A DNA stretch of 64,000 nucleotides, taken from an uncultured Celeribacter sp. GTDB taxonomy: Bacteria; Pseudomonadota; Alphaproteobacteria; Rhodobacterales; Rhodobacteraceae. A program made the position numbers and the translations under genes. The stretch is from contig NZ_OY780935.1 in NCBI RefSeq assembly GCF_963675965.1, positions 876,001-940,000 on the forward strand, written 5' to 3'. Under the pieces are notes generated by a model, which worked only from the letters and a program-made list of their open reading frames with translations, was not told the origin of the DNA and made no database searches. Positions 9,124 through 16,704 of the stretch are shown here, in pieces. Position 1 is the first letter of the stretch. Every line of letters starts with the position of its first letter.

Positions 9124-9615
9124 TTACCGATACGGCGCATCGAGTTCGAGGTTGCGGGCGATCTCAGCCTCCCAACGGGCGCCGTTCTCAAGGAGTTTTT
9201 CCTTGTCGTAGAACAGTTCCTCGCGGCTTTCGGTCGAGAATTCAAAGTTCGGCCCTTCGACAATCGCATCGACCGGGCAGGCTTCCTGGCAGAAACCGCA
9301 GTAGATGCATTTCGTCATATCGATGTCGTAACGCGTGGTCCGGCGCGAGCCGTCTTCACGCGGTTCGGCATCGATGGTGATGGCCTGCGCCGGGCAGATC
9401 GCTTCGCAAAGCTTACAGGCGATGCAGCGCTCTTCCCCATTGGGATAGCGACGCAGCGCGTGTTCGCCCCGGAAACGCGGGCTGAGCGGCCCCTTTTCGT
9501 GCGGGTAGTTGATCGTCGCCTTTGGCGCGAAGAAATACCGAAGCCCGATCCGGAAACCGGCCCAGATGTCCATCATCAGGAAATACTTGGCTGCGCGGGT
9601 GTAATCGAGAGCCAT
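9124..9615 (-). CDS. nuoI: NADH-quinone oxidoreductase subunit I
   Basis: Peripheral-arm subunit carrying the two 4Fe-4S clusters N6a and N6b that pass electrons towards N2. The 163-residue protein has both ferredoxin motifs intact: CIACKLCEAICPAQAI and CIYCGFCQEACPVDAI. The N-terminal LRYFFAPKATINYP stretch is the usual membrane-contact region. It starts three bases after the nuoH stop. No anomalies. Confidence 0.97.
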   Translation of the reverse strand: MALDYTRAAKYFLMMDIWAGFRIGLRYFFAPKATINYPHEKGPLSPRFRGEHALRRYPNGEERCIACKLCEAICPAQAITIDAEPREDGSRRTTRYDIDMTKCIYCGFCQEACPVDAIVEGPNFEFSTESREELFYDKEKLLENGARWEAEIARNLELDAPYR

Positions 9616-9618
9616 GAG

Positions 9619-10659
9619 TTAGCCTCCAATCGCCCAGCGGGCATAGGCGCCGCCGAAGGCTTCGAATTTAGCGAGGAACGCGACCAGAACGACCCAGAAG
9701 AGCGACAGCGGCAGGAACACTTTCCAACCGATCCGCATCAGCTGGTCGTAGCGGTAGCGCGGGACGATGGCTTTCACCATCGAGAAGATGAAGAAGAAGA
9801 ACAACATCTTGGCAACGAGCCACAGCAGACCGTCCGGGAGACCCGGGATCGGCGACAGCCAGCCACCGAAGAACAGCAGCGACACGAGGGCACACATCAG
9901 TACCACGGCCATCAGCTCGCCCATCATGAACAGCAGGAACGGCGTCGAGGAATATTCCACCTGATAGCCGGCCACGAGTTCCGATTCCGCTTCCGGAAGG
10001 TCGAAGGGCGGACGGTTGGTTTCGGCCAGTGCCGAGACGAAGAACAGGAAGACCATCGGGAAGTGCGGCAGCCAGTACCAAGAGAACAGACCAAAGCGGC
10101 CATCCTGCGCCATCACGATGTCGCCAAAGCTCATCGAGCCGGTGGAAATGATCACGCCGATGATGATGAGACCGATCGAGACCTCATATGAAATCATCTG
10201 AGCTGCGGAGCGCAGCGACCCGAGAAACGGGTATTTCGAGTTCGATGCCCAGCCGCCCATGATCACGCCGTAGACCTCCAGAGAGGACACCGCGAAGATA
10301 TAGAGGATCGCGACGTTCAGATCAGAGATGACCCAGCCGTCGCCCCAGGGAATCACCACCCAAGCGATACAGGCGGTGATAAAGGTGATCATCGGTGCGA
10401 GGTAAAAGACGAATTTGTCAGCCCCCGCAGGCACAACCACCTCTTTTACAAGGTATTTGATGAAGTCTGCGAAAGACTGCAACAGACCGAAAACACCCAC
10501 AATATTGGGGCCTTTCCGCATCTGGACCGCCGCCCAGATCTTACGGTCGCCATACATAAGGAAGGCGAGCGCCACAAAGAGCGGCACGAGGACCAACAAG
10601 ATCTGCCCGAGCGTGAGCAGAAAGATCCCCAGATTTGTTGTCGTGAAAAATTCGACCAT
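9619..10659 (-). CDS. nuoH: NADH-quinone oxidoreductase subunit H
   Basis: Membrane subunit at the quinone-binding junction of complex I (ND1 homologue), 346 residues and about eight helices. The strongest signature is ETNRPPFDLPEAESELVAGY, with the conserved acidic loop below the quinone channel, followed by VEYSSTPF. MYGDRKIWAAVQMRKGPNIVG near the N-terminus is also typical. It is preceded by a small lipoprotein gene with an 11-base gap. Confidence 0.97.
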   Translation of the reverse strand: MVEFFTTTNLGIFLLTLGQILLVLVPLFVALAFLMYGDRKIWAAVQMRKGPNIVGVFGLLQSFADFIKYLVKEVVVPAGADKFVFYLAPMITFITACIAWVVIPWGDGWVISDLNVAILYIFAVSSLEVYGVIMGGWASNSKYPFLGSLRSAAQMISYEVSIGLIIIGVIISTGSMSFGDIVMAQDGRFGLFSWYWLPHFPMVFLFFVSALAETNRPPFDLPEAESELVAGYQVEYSSTPFLLFMMGELMAVVLMCALVSLLFFGGWLSPIPGLPDGLLWLVAKMLFFFFIFSMVKAIVPRYRYDQLMRIGWKVFLPLSLFWVVLVAFLAKFEAFGGAYARWAIGG

Positions 10660-10670
10660 GTCCTAGCCTT

Positions 10671-11099
10671 TCACACCGTCGGTATTCCGTTGTCCCGACA
10701 ATTTGCGACCACGACCTCAGCGTCGAGCTTGCGCAAACCATCGGGGAGCGCTGGCGAGATGGTGTAAACAGCATCCGCGCGCCAAATTCCACCCTCTTGC
10801 GAAACATTTGTCCGCACATGACGCGCAAACCCGTATCCCCGGATTTGCGCATATTGCGCAGCGGCACACTCTGCATAGGCCACCACGTCTTTTTCGGCTT
10901 TGCCGCCTTTGGCAGAGACGAAGAAATTGACCAGATCGCCGTCCAGAAGACGGGTCTCAACGCCAAGATAGTCTGTGTCCGCCACAGCTTTGCCATCCGC
11001 ACCGGCAGGCGCCGCCATGGCACAGCCAGAAAGCTGCACCATGGCCAGCACGGCCAATGCCGGTTTGGCAAAGCGATATGTGGCGTGTTTCGTCATCAT
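10671..11099 (-). CDS. Predicted small lipoprotein between nuoG and nuoH, function unknown
   Basis: A 142-residue protein with a short basic N-terminus, a hydrophobic stretch and a lipobox ending LSGC, putting the lipidated cysteine at residue 26. It is probably exported and membrane-anchored in the periplasm. The mature part has two more cysteines (in CAAAQYA and near the end in VANCRDNG). I recognise no domain. The ATG overlaps the nuoG stop (ATGA), so it is translated with complex I genes. It does not share the C-terminal Cys block of the three exported proteins upstream of nuoG. Confidence 0.75.
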   Translation of the reverse strand: MMTKHATYRFAKPALAVLAMVQLSGCAMAAPAGADGKAVADTDYLGVETRLLDGDLVNFFVSAKGGKAEKDVVAYAECAAAQYAQIRGYGFARHVRTNVSQEGGIWRADAVYTISPALPDGLRKLDAEVVVANCRDNGIPTV

Positions 11100-13114
11100 T
11101 CCGCCGCGATGGCCTCTTGCTTGCGGGCTTTCGCTTGCGCAGAAAGTTCCGCCATCAGCGCAGAGGCGCGGGCAATCGGGTTGGTGAGGTAGAAATCCTT
11201 CACCGCGTTGCGGAAGGTCGCCGTGCCCAGAGGTTTCCCGGGCAGTGCTTCAAAAGCGTTTTCCACGACCGTATCGACCTGCGCCAGATGCGGCACGGCG
11301 GCGATCATGTCGTTGCGCAGTTGCGCCAGCGAATCAAACGGCAGTTTTGCATCCAACTCGGCAGAAAGCGCGCGCAGGATCGCCCAGTTTTCCTTGGCAT
11401 CTCCCGGCGGGAAGGCGGCGCGCAGCGCCAGCTGCGGACGACCTTCGGTGTTCACGAAAAGACCGTTTTCTTCGGTGTAAGCTGCACCTGGCAGGATCAC
11501 ATCGGCACGGTGTGCGCCGCGATCACCATGGGACCCCTGATAAATCACAAAGGCACCGTCGCCGATCTCGACCTCATCTGCGCCGAGATTGTAGATCACC
11601 TCTGCACCGTTGAGAGCGGCCTCAAGACCACCTTCGGTCGTGGCATTCACATCCATCGCCCCCACGCGGGAAGCGGCAGTGTGCAGCACCATCAGCTTAC
11701 CATTGGTGGCAGCGGCAAGTTTCTGAGCCGCAGCCAGAACAGCCTCGCCATCGGCCTCGTTGATGGCGCCCTGCCCCACGATCACCAGCGAAGGATGATC
11801 GAGCACATCGCCATAGTCCTTGTTCAACAGGCTGTCGAGTGCGGCGCGATCGGTGCCGACATGGGCGTACTCATAGGTCAGGTCAACGGCTTCGCCAACC
11901 AGACCGACTTTCGCGCCTTTGGCCCAGGCTTTGCGGATCCGCGCGTTCAGCACCGGCGCTTCGTCGCGCGGGTTGGTGCCGATCAGCTGGATGTATTTCG
12001 CATCCTCGATGTCTGCAATCGACGCGGTGCCGACATAGCCGGAACGGTTGCCGGCGGGCAGCTTCGCGCCATCCGTGCGACATTCGACAGAACCACCGAG
12101 ACCTTCGACCAGCGTTTTCAGCGCATAGGTTGCTTCGACCGGGGCCAGATCGCCCACGAGCGCGGCAACTTTCTTGCCCTTCATGGCCGTGGCAGCCACA
12201 GCCAGAGCTTCGGCCCATGTGGCGGGCTTGAGCTTGCCGTCCACGCGCACATAGGGCTTGTCCAGACGCTGGCGTTTCAGACCGTCCCAGATAAAGCGGG
12301 TCTTGTCGGAAATCCATTCCTCGTTCACGTCGTCATTGTTGCGCGGCAGAACCCGCATGACTTCGCGGCCCTTGGTGTCCACGCGGATGTTGGAGCCAAG
12401 CGCGTCCATCACGTCGATGGTTTCGGTCTTGGTCAGTTCCCACGGGCGCGCCGTAAAGGCGTAGGGTTTGGAGGTCAGCGCCCCAACCGGGCACAGGTCA
12501 ATAATGTTGCCCTGCAGGTTCGAGGCCAGTGTTTCATTGAGATAGCTGGTGATCTCGCTGTCTTCGCCACGGCCGGTCTGGCCCATCTGGGTGATGCCCG
12601 CGACCTCGGTCGTGAAACGCACGCAGCGAGTGCAGGAAATGCAACGGGTCATCGCAGTGCCGACGAGCGGCCCGAGGTTCAACTCCTCGGTGGCGCGCTT
12701 GGGTTCACGGTAGCGCGAGAAATCAACGCCATAGGCCATTGCTTGGTCCTGCAGATCGCATTCGCCGCCCTGGTCACAGATCGGACAATCGAGCGGGTGG
12801 TTGATCAGCAGGAATTCCATCACCCCTTCGCGGGCCTTTTTGACCATCGGCGAATTGGTTTTGATTTCCGGCGGTTCACCGTTCTTGCCACCACGCATGT
12901 CTTTGACCTGCATGGCACAGCTTGCTGCCGGCTTGGGCGGGCCGCCCACAACCTCAACAAGGCACATGCGGCAGTTGCCGGCAATCGACAGCCGTTCGTG
13001 ATAGCAGAAACGCGGCACTTCGATCCCGGCCTCTTCGCAGGCCTGAAGGAGCGTCATGGCCGGATCGACTTCGATCTCGTTCCCGTCAATGATGATTTTG
13101 CGCGTATCTGCCAT
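11096..13114 (-). CDS. nuoG: NADH-quinone oxidoreductase subunit G
   Basis: Large 75-kDa-type iron-sulfur subunit of complex I. At 672 residues it is the short, mitochondrion-like form rather than the roughly 900-residue enterobacterial one. An N-terminal 2Fe-2S ferredoxin domain (CYHERLSIAGNCRMCLVEVV) is followed by the His/Cys ligand site HPLDCPICDQGGECDLQD, then RCISCTRCVRF and NIIDLCPVGALTSKPY, and then a molybdopterin-oxidoreductase-like domain that lacks cofactor function in complex I. It follows the trio of exported proteins by six bases. Confidence 0.97.
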   Translation of the reverse strand: MADTRKIIIDGNEIEVDPAMTLLQACEEAGIEVPRFCYHERLSIAGNCRMCLVEVVGGPPKPAASCAMQVKDMRGGKNGEPPEIKTNSPMVKKAREGVMEFLLINHPLDCPICDQGGECDLQDQAMAYGVDFSRYREPKRATEELNLGPLVGTAMTRCISCTRCVRFTTEVAGITQMGQTGRGEDSEITSYLNETLASNLQGNIIDLCPVGALTSKPYAFTARPWELTKTETIDVMDALGSNIRVDTKGREVMRVLPRNNDDVNEEWISDKTRFIWDGLKRQRLDKPYVRVDGKLKPATWAEALAVAATAMKGKKVAALVGDLAPVEATYALKTLVEGLGGSVECRTDGAKLPAGNRSGYVGTASIADIEDAKYIQLIGTNPRDEAPVLNARIRKAWAKGAKVGLVGEAVDLTYEYAHVGTDRAALDSLLNKDYGDVLDHPSLVIVGQGAINEADGEAVLAAAQKLAAATNGKLMVLHTAASRVGAMDVNATTEGGLEAALNGAEVIYNLGADEVEIGDGAFVIYQGSHGDRGAHRADVILPGAAYTEENGLFVNTEGRPQLALRAAFPPGDAKENWAILRALSAELDAKLPFDSLAQLRNDMIAAVPHLAQVDTVVENAFEALPGKPLGTATFRNAVKDFYLTNPIARASALMAELSAQAKARKQEAIAAE

Positions 13115-13120
13115 AGGACA

Positions 13121-13519
13121 TCACCTGTTCTTCATGAGTTTGCCGAGCGGGGTCCGCTGGGCAATCTGCGCTTTGCCGAAGGCGCACATCGCCCCCGTGT
13201 TTCGTTTTTCCACGCCATTGGCGGCGAAGAAACTTTCCGATTTCGCGGCAAGTTCGGCCAGAAAAGCCGGGTCCTGCAGCGATTGTACGTCTTCCACCCC
13301 GTAACCCTTGGCGGAGATGGTCTGCATCATCGCCTTGGCCTGTCTGTTCACCCGTGCGGTGCGCGGGGCCAGAGAGGGGCAGATGGTTGTGAGCTCGGTC
13401 ACAATCATATTGTCCACGAGGACAGAGGTGATCTCCGGATCCTCGGTGATGGAGGAGGCAGCGCTGGCCGGAACCGCGATCAGGGCGACCAGTGCGGCAT
13501 ATGCGGTCTGACGGATCAT
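13121..13519 (-). CDS. Exported Cys-pair protein, nuo-embedded family (DUF5333-like), copy 3
   Basis: A 132-residue protein with a clear signal peptide ending AVPASAAS, so probably periplasmic. After cleavage it has only two cysteines, at residues 47 (CPSL) and 112, inviting a disulfide. The C-terminal block CAFGKAQIAQRTPLGKLM matches, without gaps, the ends of the two genes immediately upstream, so the three are paralogues. I believe databases list it as DUF5333, typical of Rhodobacteraceae nuo operons; that is from memory. It overlaps the previous gene by four bases and precedes nuoG by six. Function is unknown. Confidence 0.8.
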   Translation of the reverse strand: MIRQTAYAALVALIAVPASAASSITEDPEITSVLVDNMIVTELTTICPSLAPRTARVNRQAKAMMQTISAKGYGVEDVQSLQDPAFLAELAAKSESFFAANGVEKRNTGAMCAFGKAQIAQRTPLGKLMKNR

Positions 13520-13929
13520 TTCGTGCTCCTCAGAAAAGACCCAATGATGGATCCGCGTTTAATCTCGGCCTCGCCAAAGGCGCAGAGCCCGGCTGTGGTC
13601 TTGGGATCGAACCCCGCCGCCCGCACATAGGTCTCGCCCAGCTTGCGAATGCGCGCCTCTTCGGCATCGCTTTCGACATAGGCGCGGATCTCATCATCGC
13701 TGTAGCCCATGGCGGAGGCCTTGTTTTTCAGCCCCCACAGGAATGACAGACCTTTGAGCTTTTTGACCTCAAGCGTCGGGCATTCATCCGAAGCTTCGAC
13801 CGCAAGCCCGGCCCAGAGCATATTCTGATCAATCTCTTTGACCTCACGCAGCGGCGGCAGTTCGGCGGCCACGGAGGCACCGGACAAAAGGCCGAGGGAG
13901 AGGCTCAGGATGGAAAGCGATTTGCGCAT
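13516..13929 (-). CDS. Exported Cys-pair protein, nuo-embedded family (DUF5333-like), copy 2
   Basis: A 137-residue secreted protein with signal peptide (ending SGASVAAE), paralogous to its two neighbours. Cys50 sits in CPTL, aligned with CPSL of copy 3. Cys116 begins CAFGEAEIKRGSIIGSFL, nearly identical in pattern to the block in copy 3. The intervening helix-rich segment has a conserved GY. There are no metal-binding or catalytic motifs I can name. Its stop overlaps copy 3 by four bases and its start shares one base with the stop of copy 1, so the trio is tightly coupled. Confidence 0.8.
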   Translation of the reverse strand: MRKSLSILSLSLGLLSGASVAAELPPLREVKEIDQNMLWAGLAVEASDECPTLEVKKLKGLSFLWGLKNKASAMGYSDDEIRAYVESDAEEARIRKLGETYVRAAGFDPKTTAGLCAFGEAEIKRGSIIGSFLRSTK

Positions 13930-14351
13930 CAGCTTATCCCCCCCAGCATCAGTGTCGAACCCAGAAAGCTCATGTCACGCATTTCCGAACGCGCTGCGGT
14001 GCAGACGGCCCGGCCATCGGACATCCCGTTGAGCCTGTGCCGCGCAGAAAAACTGCGCAGGACGGCGTCCCGCTGCGACCGTTTCACACTGTCGGGCACA
14101 AAAGCCGGACGTTCGACGCGGCCCATCATATAGCTGTGCACACGCGTGTGCACGGCGATGCCATCACAGGTGTCGGCGATCTCTTCGGACAACATCAGCG
14201 TGCCCGCCACCTCGTCAGAGCCCATGTCCTGAAACGCCGCATGCGCGACGGCCATCCGGTCCATGGACATACCACGTTGGGCCTCATTCGCGTCGCTCAT
14301 CTGGCAAGCGCTGAGAACCGTCAAGGGCAATATGATAGTGGCGGGTTTCAT
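13929..14351 (-). CDS. Predicted lipoprotein, divergent third member of the nuo-embedded Cys-pair family (copy 1)
   Basis: A 140-residue protein with lipobox LSAC (Cys16), so probably anchored by lipid, unlike the other two family members. Two further cysteines at 62 and 117 correspond to the paired cysteines of copies 2 and 3. The C-terminal CTAARSEMRDMSFLGSTL keeps the pattern C-x3-[KER]-[AS]-[EQ]-[IM]-x3-[ST]-x-[LI]-G. It lies eight bases downstream of nuoF. Membership in the same family is inferred from this aligned block and the Cys spacing; overall identity is low. Confidence 0.7.
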   Translation of the reverse strand: MKPATIILPLTVLSACQMSDANEAQRGMSMDRMAVAHAAFQDMGSDEVAGTLMLSEEIADTCDGIAVHTRVHSYMMGRVERPAFVPDSVKRSQRDAVLRSFSARHRLNGMSDGRAVCTAARSEMRDMSFLGSTLMLGGIS

Positions 14352-14359
14352 ACCTGGCC

Positions 14360-15658
14360 TTACTCCGCCGCAAAGGCTGCGGTGACGCGGCCTGTTTTCT
14401 TGGCTTTGATGCGCTCTTCGATGTCGTCGCGGAAATGACGGATCAGACCCTGGATTGGCCAGGCCGCCGCGTCGCCAAGGGCACAGATGGTATGGCCTTC
14501 GACCTGTTTGGTGACGTCGAGCAGCATGTCGATTTCTTCGATCTCCGCGTCACCGGTAACAAGACGGTCCATGACGCGCATCATCCAGCCGGTGCCTTCG
14601 CGGCATGGCGTACACTGGCCACAGCTTTCGTGTTTGAAGAAGGACGACAGGCGCCAGACGGCTTTCACAACATCCACGGAATTGTCCATGACAATCATGC
14701 AGCCGGTGCCGAAGGAGGATTTGTTTTCACGCATCCAGTCAAAGTCGAAAATCGCGTCTTCCAGCGCCTCTTTCGGCAACACCGGGCAGGACGCGCCGCC
14801 GGGGATGATCGCCTTGAGATTGTCCCAGCCGCCGCGAATGCCGCCGCCGTGCTTTTCGATGATTTCGCGCACAGACATCGACATTTCTTCCTCGAACACG
14901 CAGGGCGTGTTGACGTGGCCGGTCAGCGCCATCAGCTTGGTGCCCGCATTGTTCGGACGGCCAAAGGACGAGAACCACTCTGCACCGCGACGAATGATCG
15001 TCGGCACAACAGCGATGGATTCAACGTTGTTCACCGTGGTCGGGCAACCGTAAAGACCCGCGCCCGCCGGGAACGGCGGCTTCATGCGCGGCATGCCTTT
15101 CTTGCCCTCAAGGGATTCGATCAGCGCGGTTTCTTCACCGCAGATATAGGCCCCTGCTCCGTGGTGCAGATAGACGTCGAAATCATAGCCGGATTTGCAA
15201 GCGTTGCGGCCAATCAGACCAGCATCATATGCCTCGTCGATCGCAGCCTGCAGCGCTTCCTTTTCGCGGATGTATTCGCCGCGGATATAGATGTAGGCCG
15301 CGCAGGCGCCCATGGCGAAACCGGCAATCAGCGCGCCTTCGACCAGCGTGTGCGGGTCGTGCCGCATGATCTCACGGTCTTTACAGGTCGCCGGCTCGGA
15401 TTCGTCGGCGTTAATCACCAGATAGGCCGGACGGCCATCGGTTTCTTTCGGCATGAAGGACCATTTCAGACCAGTGGGGAAGCCTGCCCCGCCGCGTCCG
15501 CGAAGACCAGAGGCTTTCACCTGGTCAATGATCCAATCGCGCCCGTTGGCAAGAATGCCAGCCGTGCCGTCCCAGTGGCCACGCTTTTGCGCCCCCGCAA
15601 GGCTACGGTCATTCATGCCGTAGAGGTTGGTAAAGATCCGATCCTGGTCCTTGAGCAT
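14360..15658 (-). CDS. nuoF: NADH-quinone oxidoreductase subunit F
   Basis: NADH-binding, FMN- and 4Fe-4S (N3)-carrying subunit at the tip of complex I, 432 residues. Evidence is the glycine-rich GLRGRGGAGFPTGLKWSFMP, the second nucleotide site GAGAYICGEETALIESLEGK, and the N3 ligands CGQCTPCREG plus HTICALGDAA. The start has a good ribosome site (GAAGGAAG before the ATG). It is followed by the exported-protein trio rather than directly by nuoG. Confidence 0.98.
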   Translation of the reverse strand: MLKDQDRIFTNLYGMNDRSLAGAQKRGHWDGTAGILANGRDWIIDQVKASGLRGRGGAGFPTGLKWSFMPKETDGRPAYLVINADESEPATCKDREIMRHDPHTLVEGALIAGFAMGACAAYIYIRGEYIREKEALQAAIDEAYDAGLIGRNACKSGYDFDVYLHHGAGAYICGEETALIESLEGKKGMPRMKPPFPAGAGLYGCPTTVNNVESIAVVPTIIRRGAEWFSSFGRPNNAGTKLMALTGHVNTPCVFEEEMSMSVREIIEKHGGGIRGGWDNLKAIIPGGASCPVLPKEALEDAIFDFDWMRENKSSFGTGCMIVMDNSVDVVKAVWRLSSFFKHESCGQCTPCREGTGWMMRVMDRLVTGDAEIEEIDMLLDVTKQVEGHTICALGDAAAWPIQGLIRHFRDDIEERIKAKKTGRVTAAFAAE

Positions 15659-15671
15659 CGCTCTTCTTCCT

Positions 15672-15890
15672 TCAGTCCTGCTGGCGCGCGCGCCAGATCT
15701 GATAAATCACTACGAACGCCCACACAAAGGCAGCGAGCGCCGCGAGGTCGAGCAGGAACACGTATCGCACTTGCAATCCGAGCTGCCCGCCCAGCCATGA
15801 AGCCCCAAGCCAAACCACCATCGTTACGGCAAGAACAATCGCGACCAAACGCGCCTTTTTTGCCAGATGCCGGTCGGTTTCAGACCCCAT
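15672..15890 (-). CDS. Small two-helix membrane protein in the nuo operon (DUF5337-like)
   Basis: A 72-residue protein with a short charged N-terminus (MGSETDRHLAKKAR), a hydrophobic helix from about 14 to 34, a second from about 42 to 64 and a basic tail. It lies 13 bases before nuoF in transcription order. A protein of this shape at this position recurs in Rhodobacteraceae and is, as I recall, DUF5337. No function is known to me. It could be a complex I accessory or assembly factor, judged only by position. Confidence 0.7.
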   Translation of the reverse strand: MGSETDRHLAKKARLVAIVLAVTMVVWLGASWLGGQLGLQVRYVFLLDLAALAAFVWAFVVIYQIWRARQQD

Positions 15891-15920
15891 CGTCGTCTAT
15901 GCCCCGGTCCGCGTCATCAC

Positions 15921-16643
15921 TCAGACGCCGTCCGGGGTCGTCGTATCCTCGCCGGAAGCGAGAGATTTGGCCTGCTCCACCCAACCGGAAATCCGGGTGG
16001 CGGAGACGCCCTTCAATTTCGCATCGAACCAGACCACATCCGCATCGTTGAGTGCGGCGATCTGATCCAGATGAAACAGCCCCAGCGCATTAAGCTGATC
16101 TGCCACCTTGGGACCGACACCCGCCAGTTGGCGTAATTCGTCGGTCTTGCCGTTGCGCGGCGCGCTCAGCAGCCCTGCAGGGCCCGCTGCCGCAACCACC
16201 TGAGGCTCTTCGGTCATTTCCGGGGCAGGTTCAACCGCTGCCTGGGATGTTTCTGGCTCGTCCGCCTCTTGGTCGGACTCCTTCACCTCGGCAGGCGCCG
16301 TAGCCGCGGCAGCAGCCGAACGCACTTCCCGCGTGTCGGCAGCATGCGGTTCAACGGCGATTTCATCGGCGGCGGACATCGGTTCATCCCCGACAGACGC
16401 CGTCGCCATGAAGCCCTCTTTGGACACGGCCGCTTCGGGGTGTCCAATGTCGTCTTTCGGCGCATCCCCCTGCCAACCGATCCACAAAAGGATCGCGACC
16501 AGCGCCACAACGAGAACGGCCACGATAAGCGAAGCTGCGGTCGAATAGCCCGCAACCGAGATCAGCGCCAGAAACGCCAACACCCCACAGATGGCCGAAA
16601 TCAGCCATATCTTCGGGGTCTTCCCAGTCTGTCCTTCACTCAT
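15921..16643 (-). CDS. Membrane protein with C-terminal helix-hairpin-helix module shared with NuoE
   Basis: A 240-residue protein. Two hydrophobic helices near residues 12-55 anchor it, a long low-complexity Ala/Glu/Pro-rich linker follows, and the last 70 or so residues form a helix-hairpin-helix-type domain (LAGVGPKVADQLNALGLFHLDQIAAL). The same module closes the NuoE encoded next door (LKGVGPKLELTLNELGFWHFDQIANW), and the tails also match (GWVEQAKSLA versus GWIEQAKILA). An AAAGGAG site precedes the ATG. Such domains usually bind nucleic acid or act as protein contacts; inside a nuo operon the latter seems more likely. Confidence 0.8.
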   Translation of the reverse strand: MSEGQTGKTPKIWLISAICGVLAFLALISVAGYSTAASLIVAVLVVALVAILLWIGWQGDAPKDDIGHPEAAVSKEGFMATASVGDEPMSAADEIAVEPHAADTREVRSAAAAATAPAEVKESDQEADEPETSQAAVEPAPEMTEEPQVVAAAGPAGLLSAPRNGKTDELRQLAGVGPKVADQLNALGLFHLDQIAALNDADVVWFDAKLKGVSATRISGWVEQAKSLASGEDTTTPDGV

Positions 16644-16704
16644 CGCGTGTCTCCTTTACCAATCCCTGTTGTCCTTAGGCCTTTGGGCTTCTTCACAAAG
16701 TAAA

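Noticed and set aside
11057..13630. 857-codon plus-strand frame across nuoG and its neighbours
   Set aside because: Antisense to nuoG and the Cys-pair gene, both of which have clear motifs on the minus strand.
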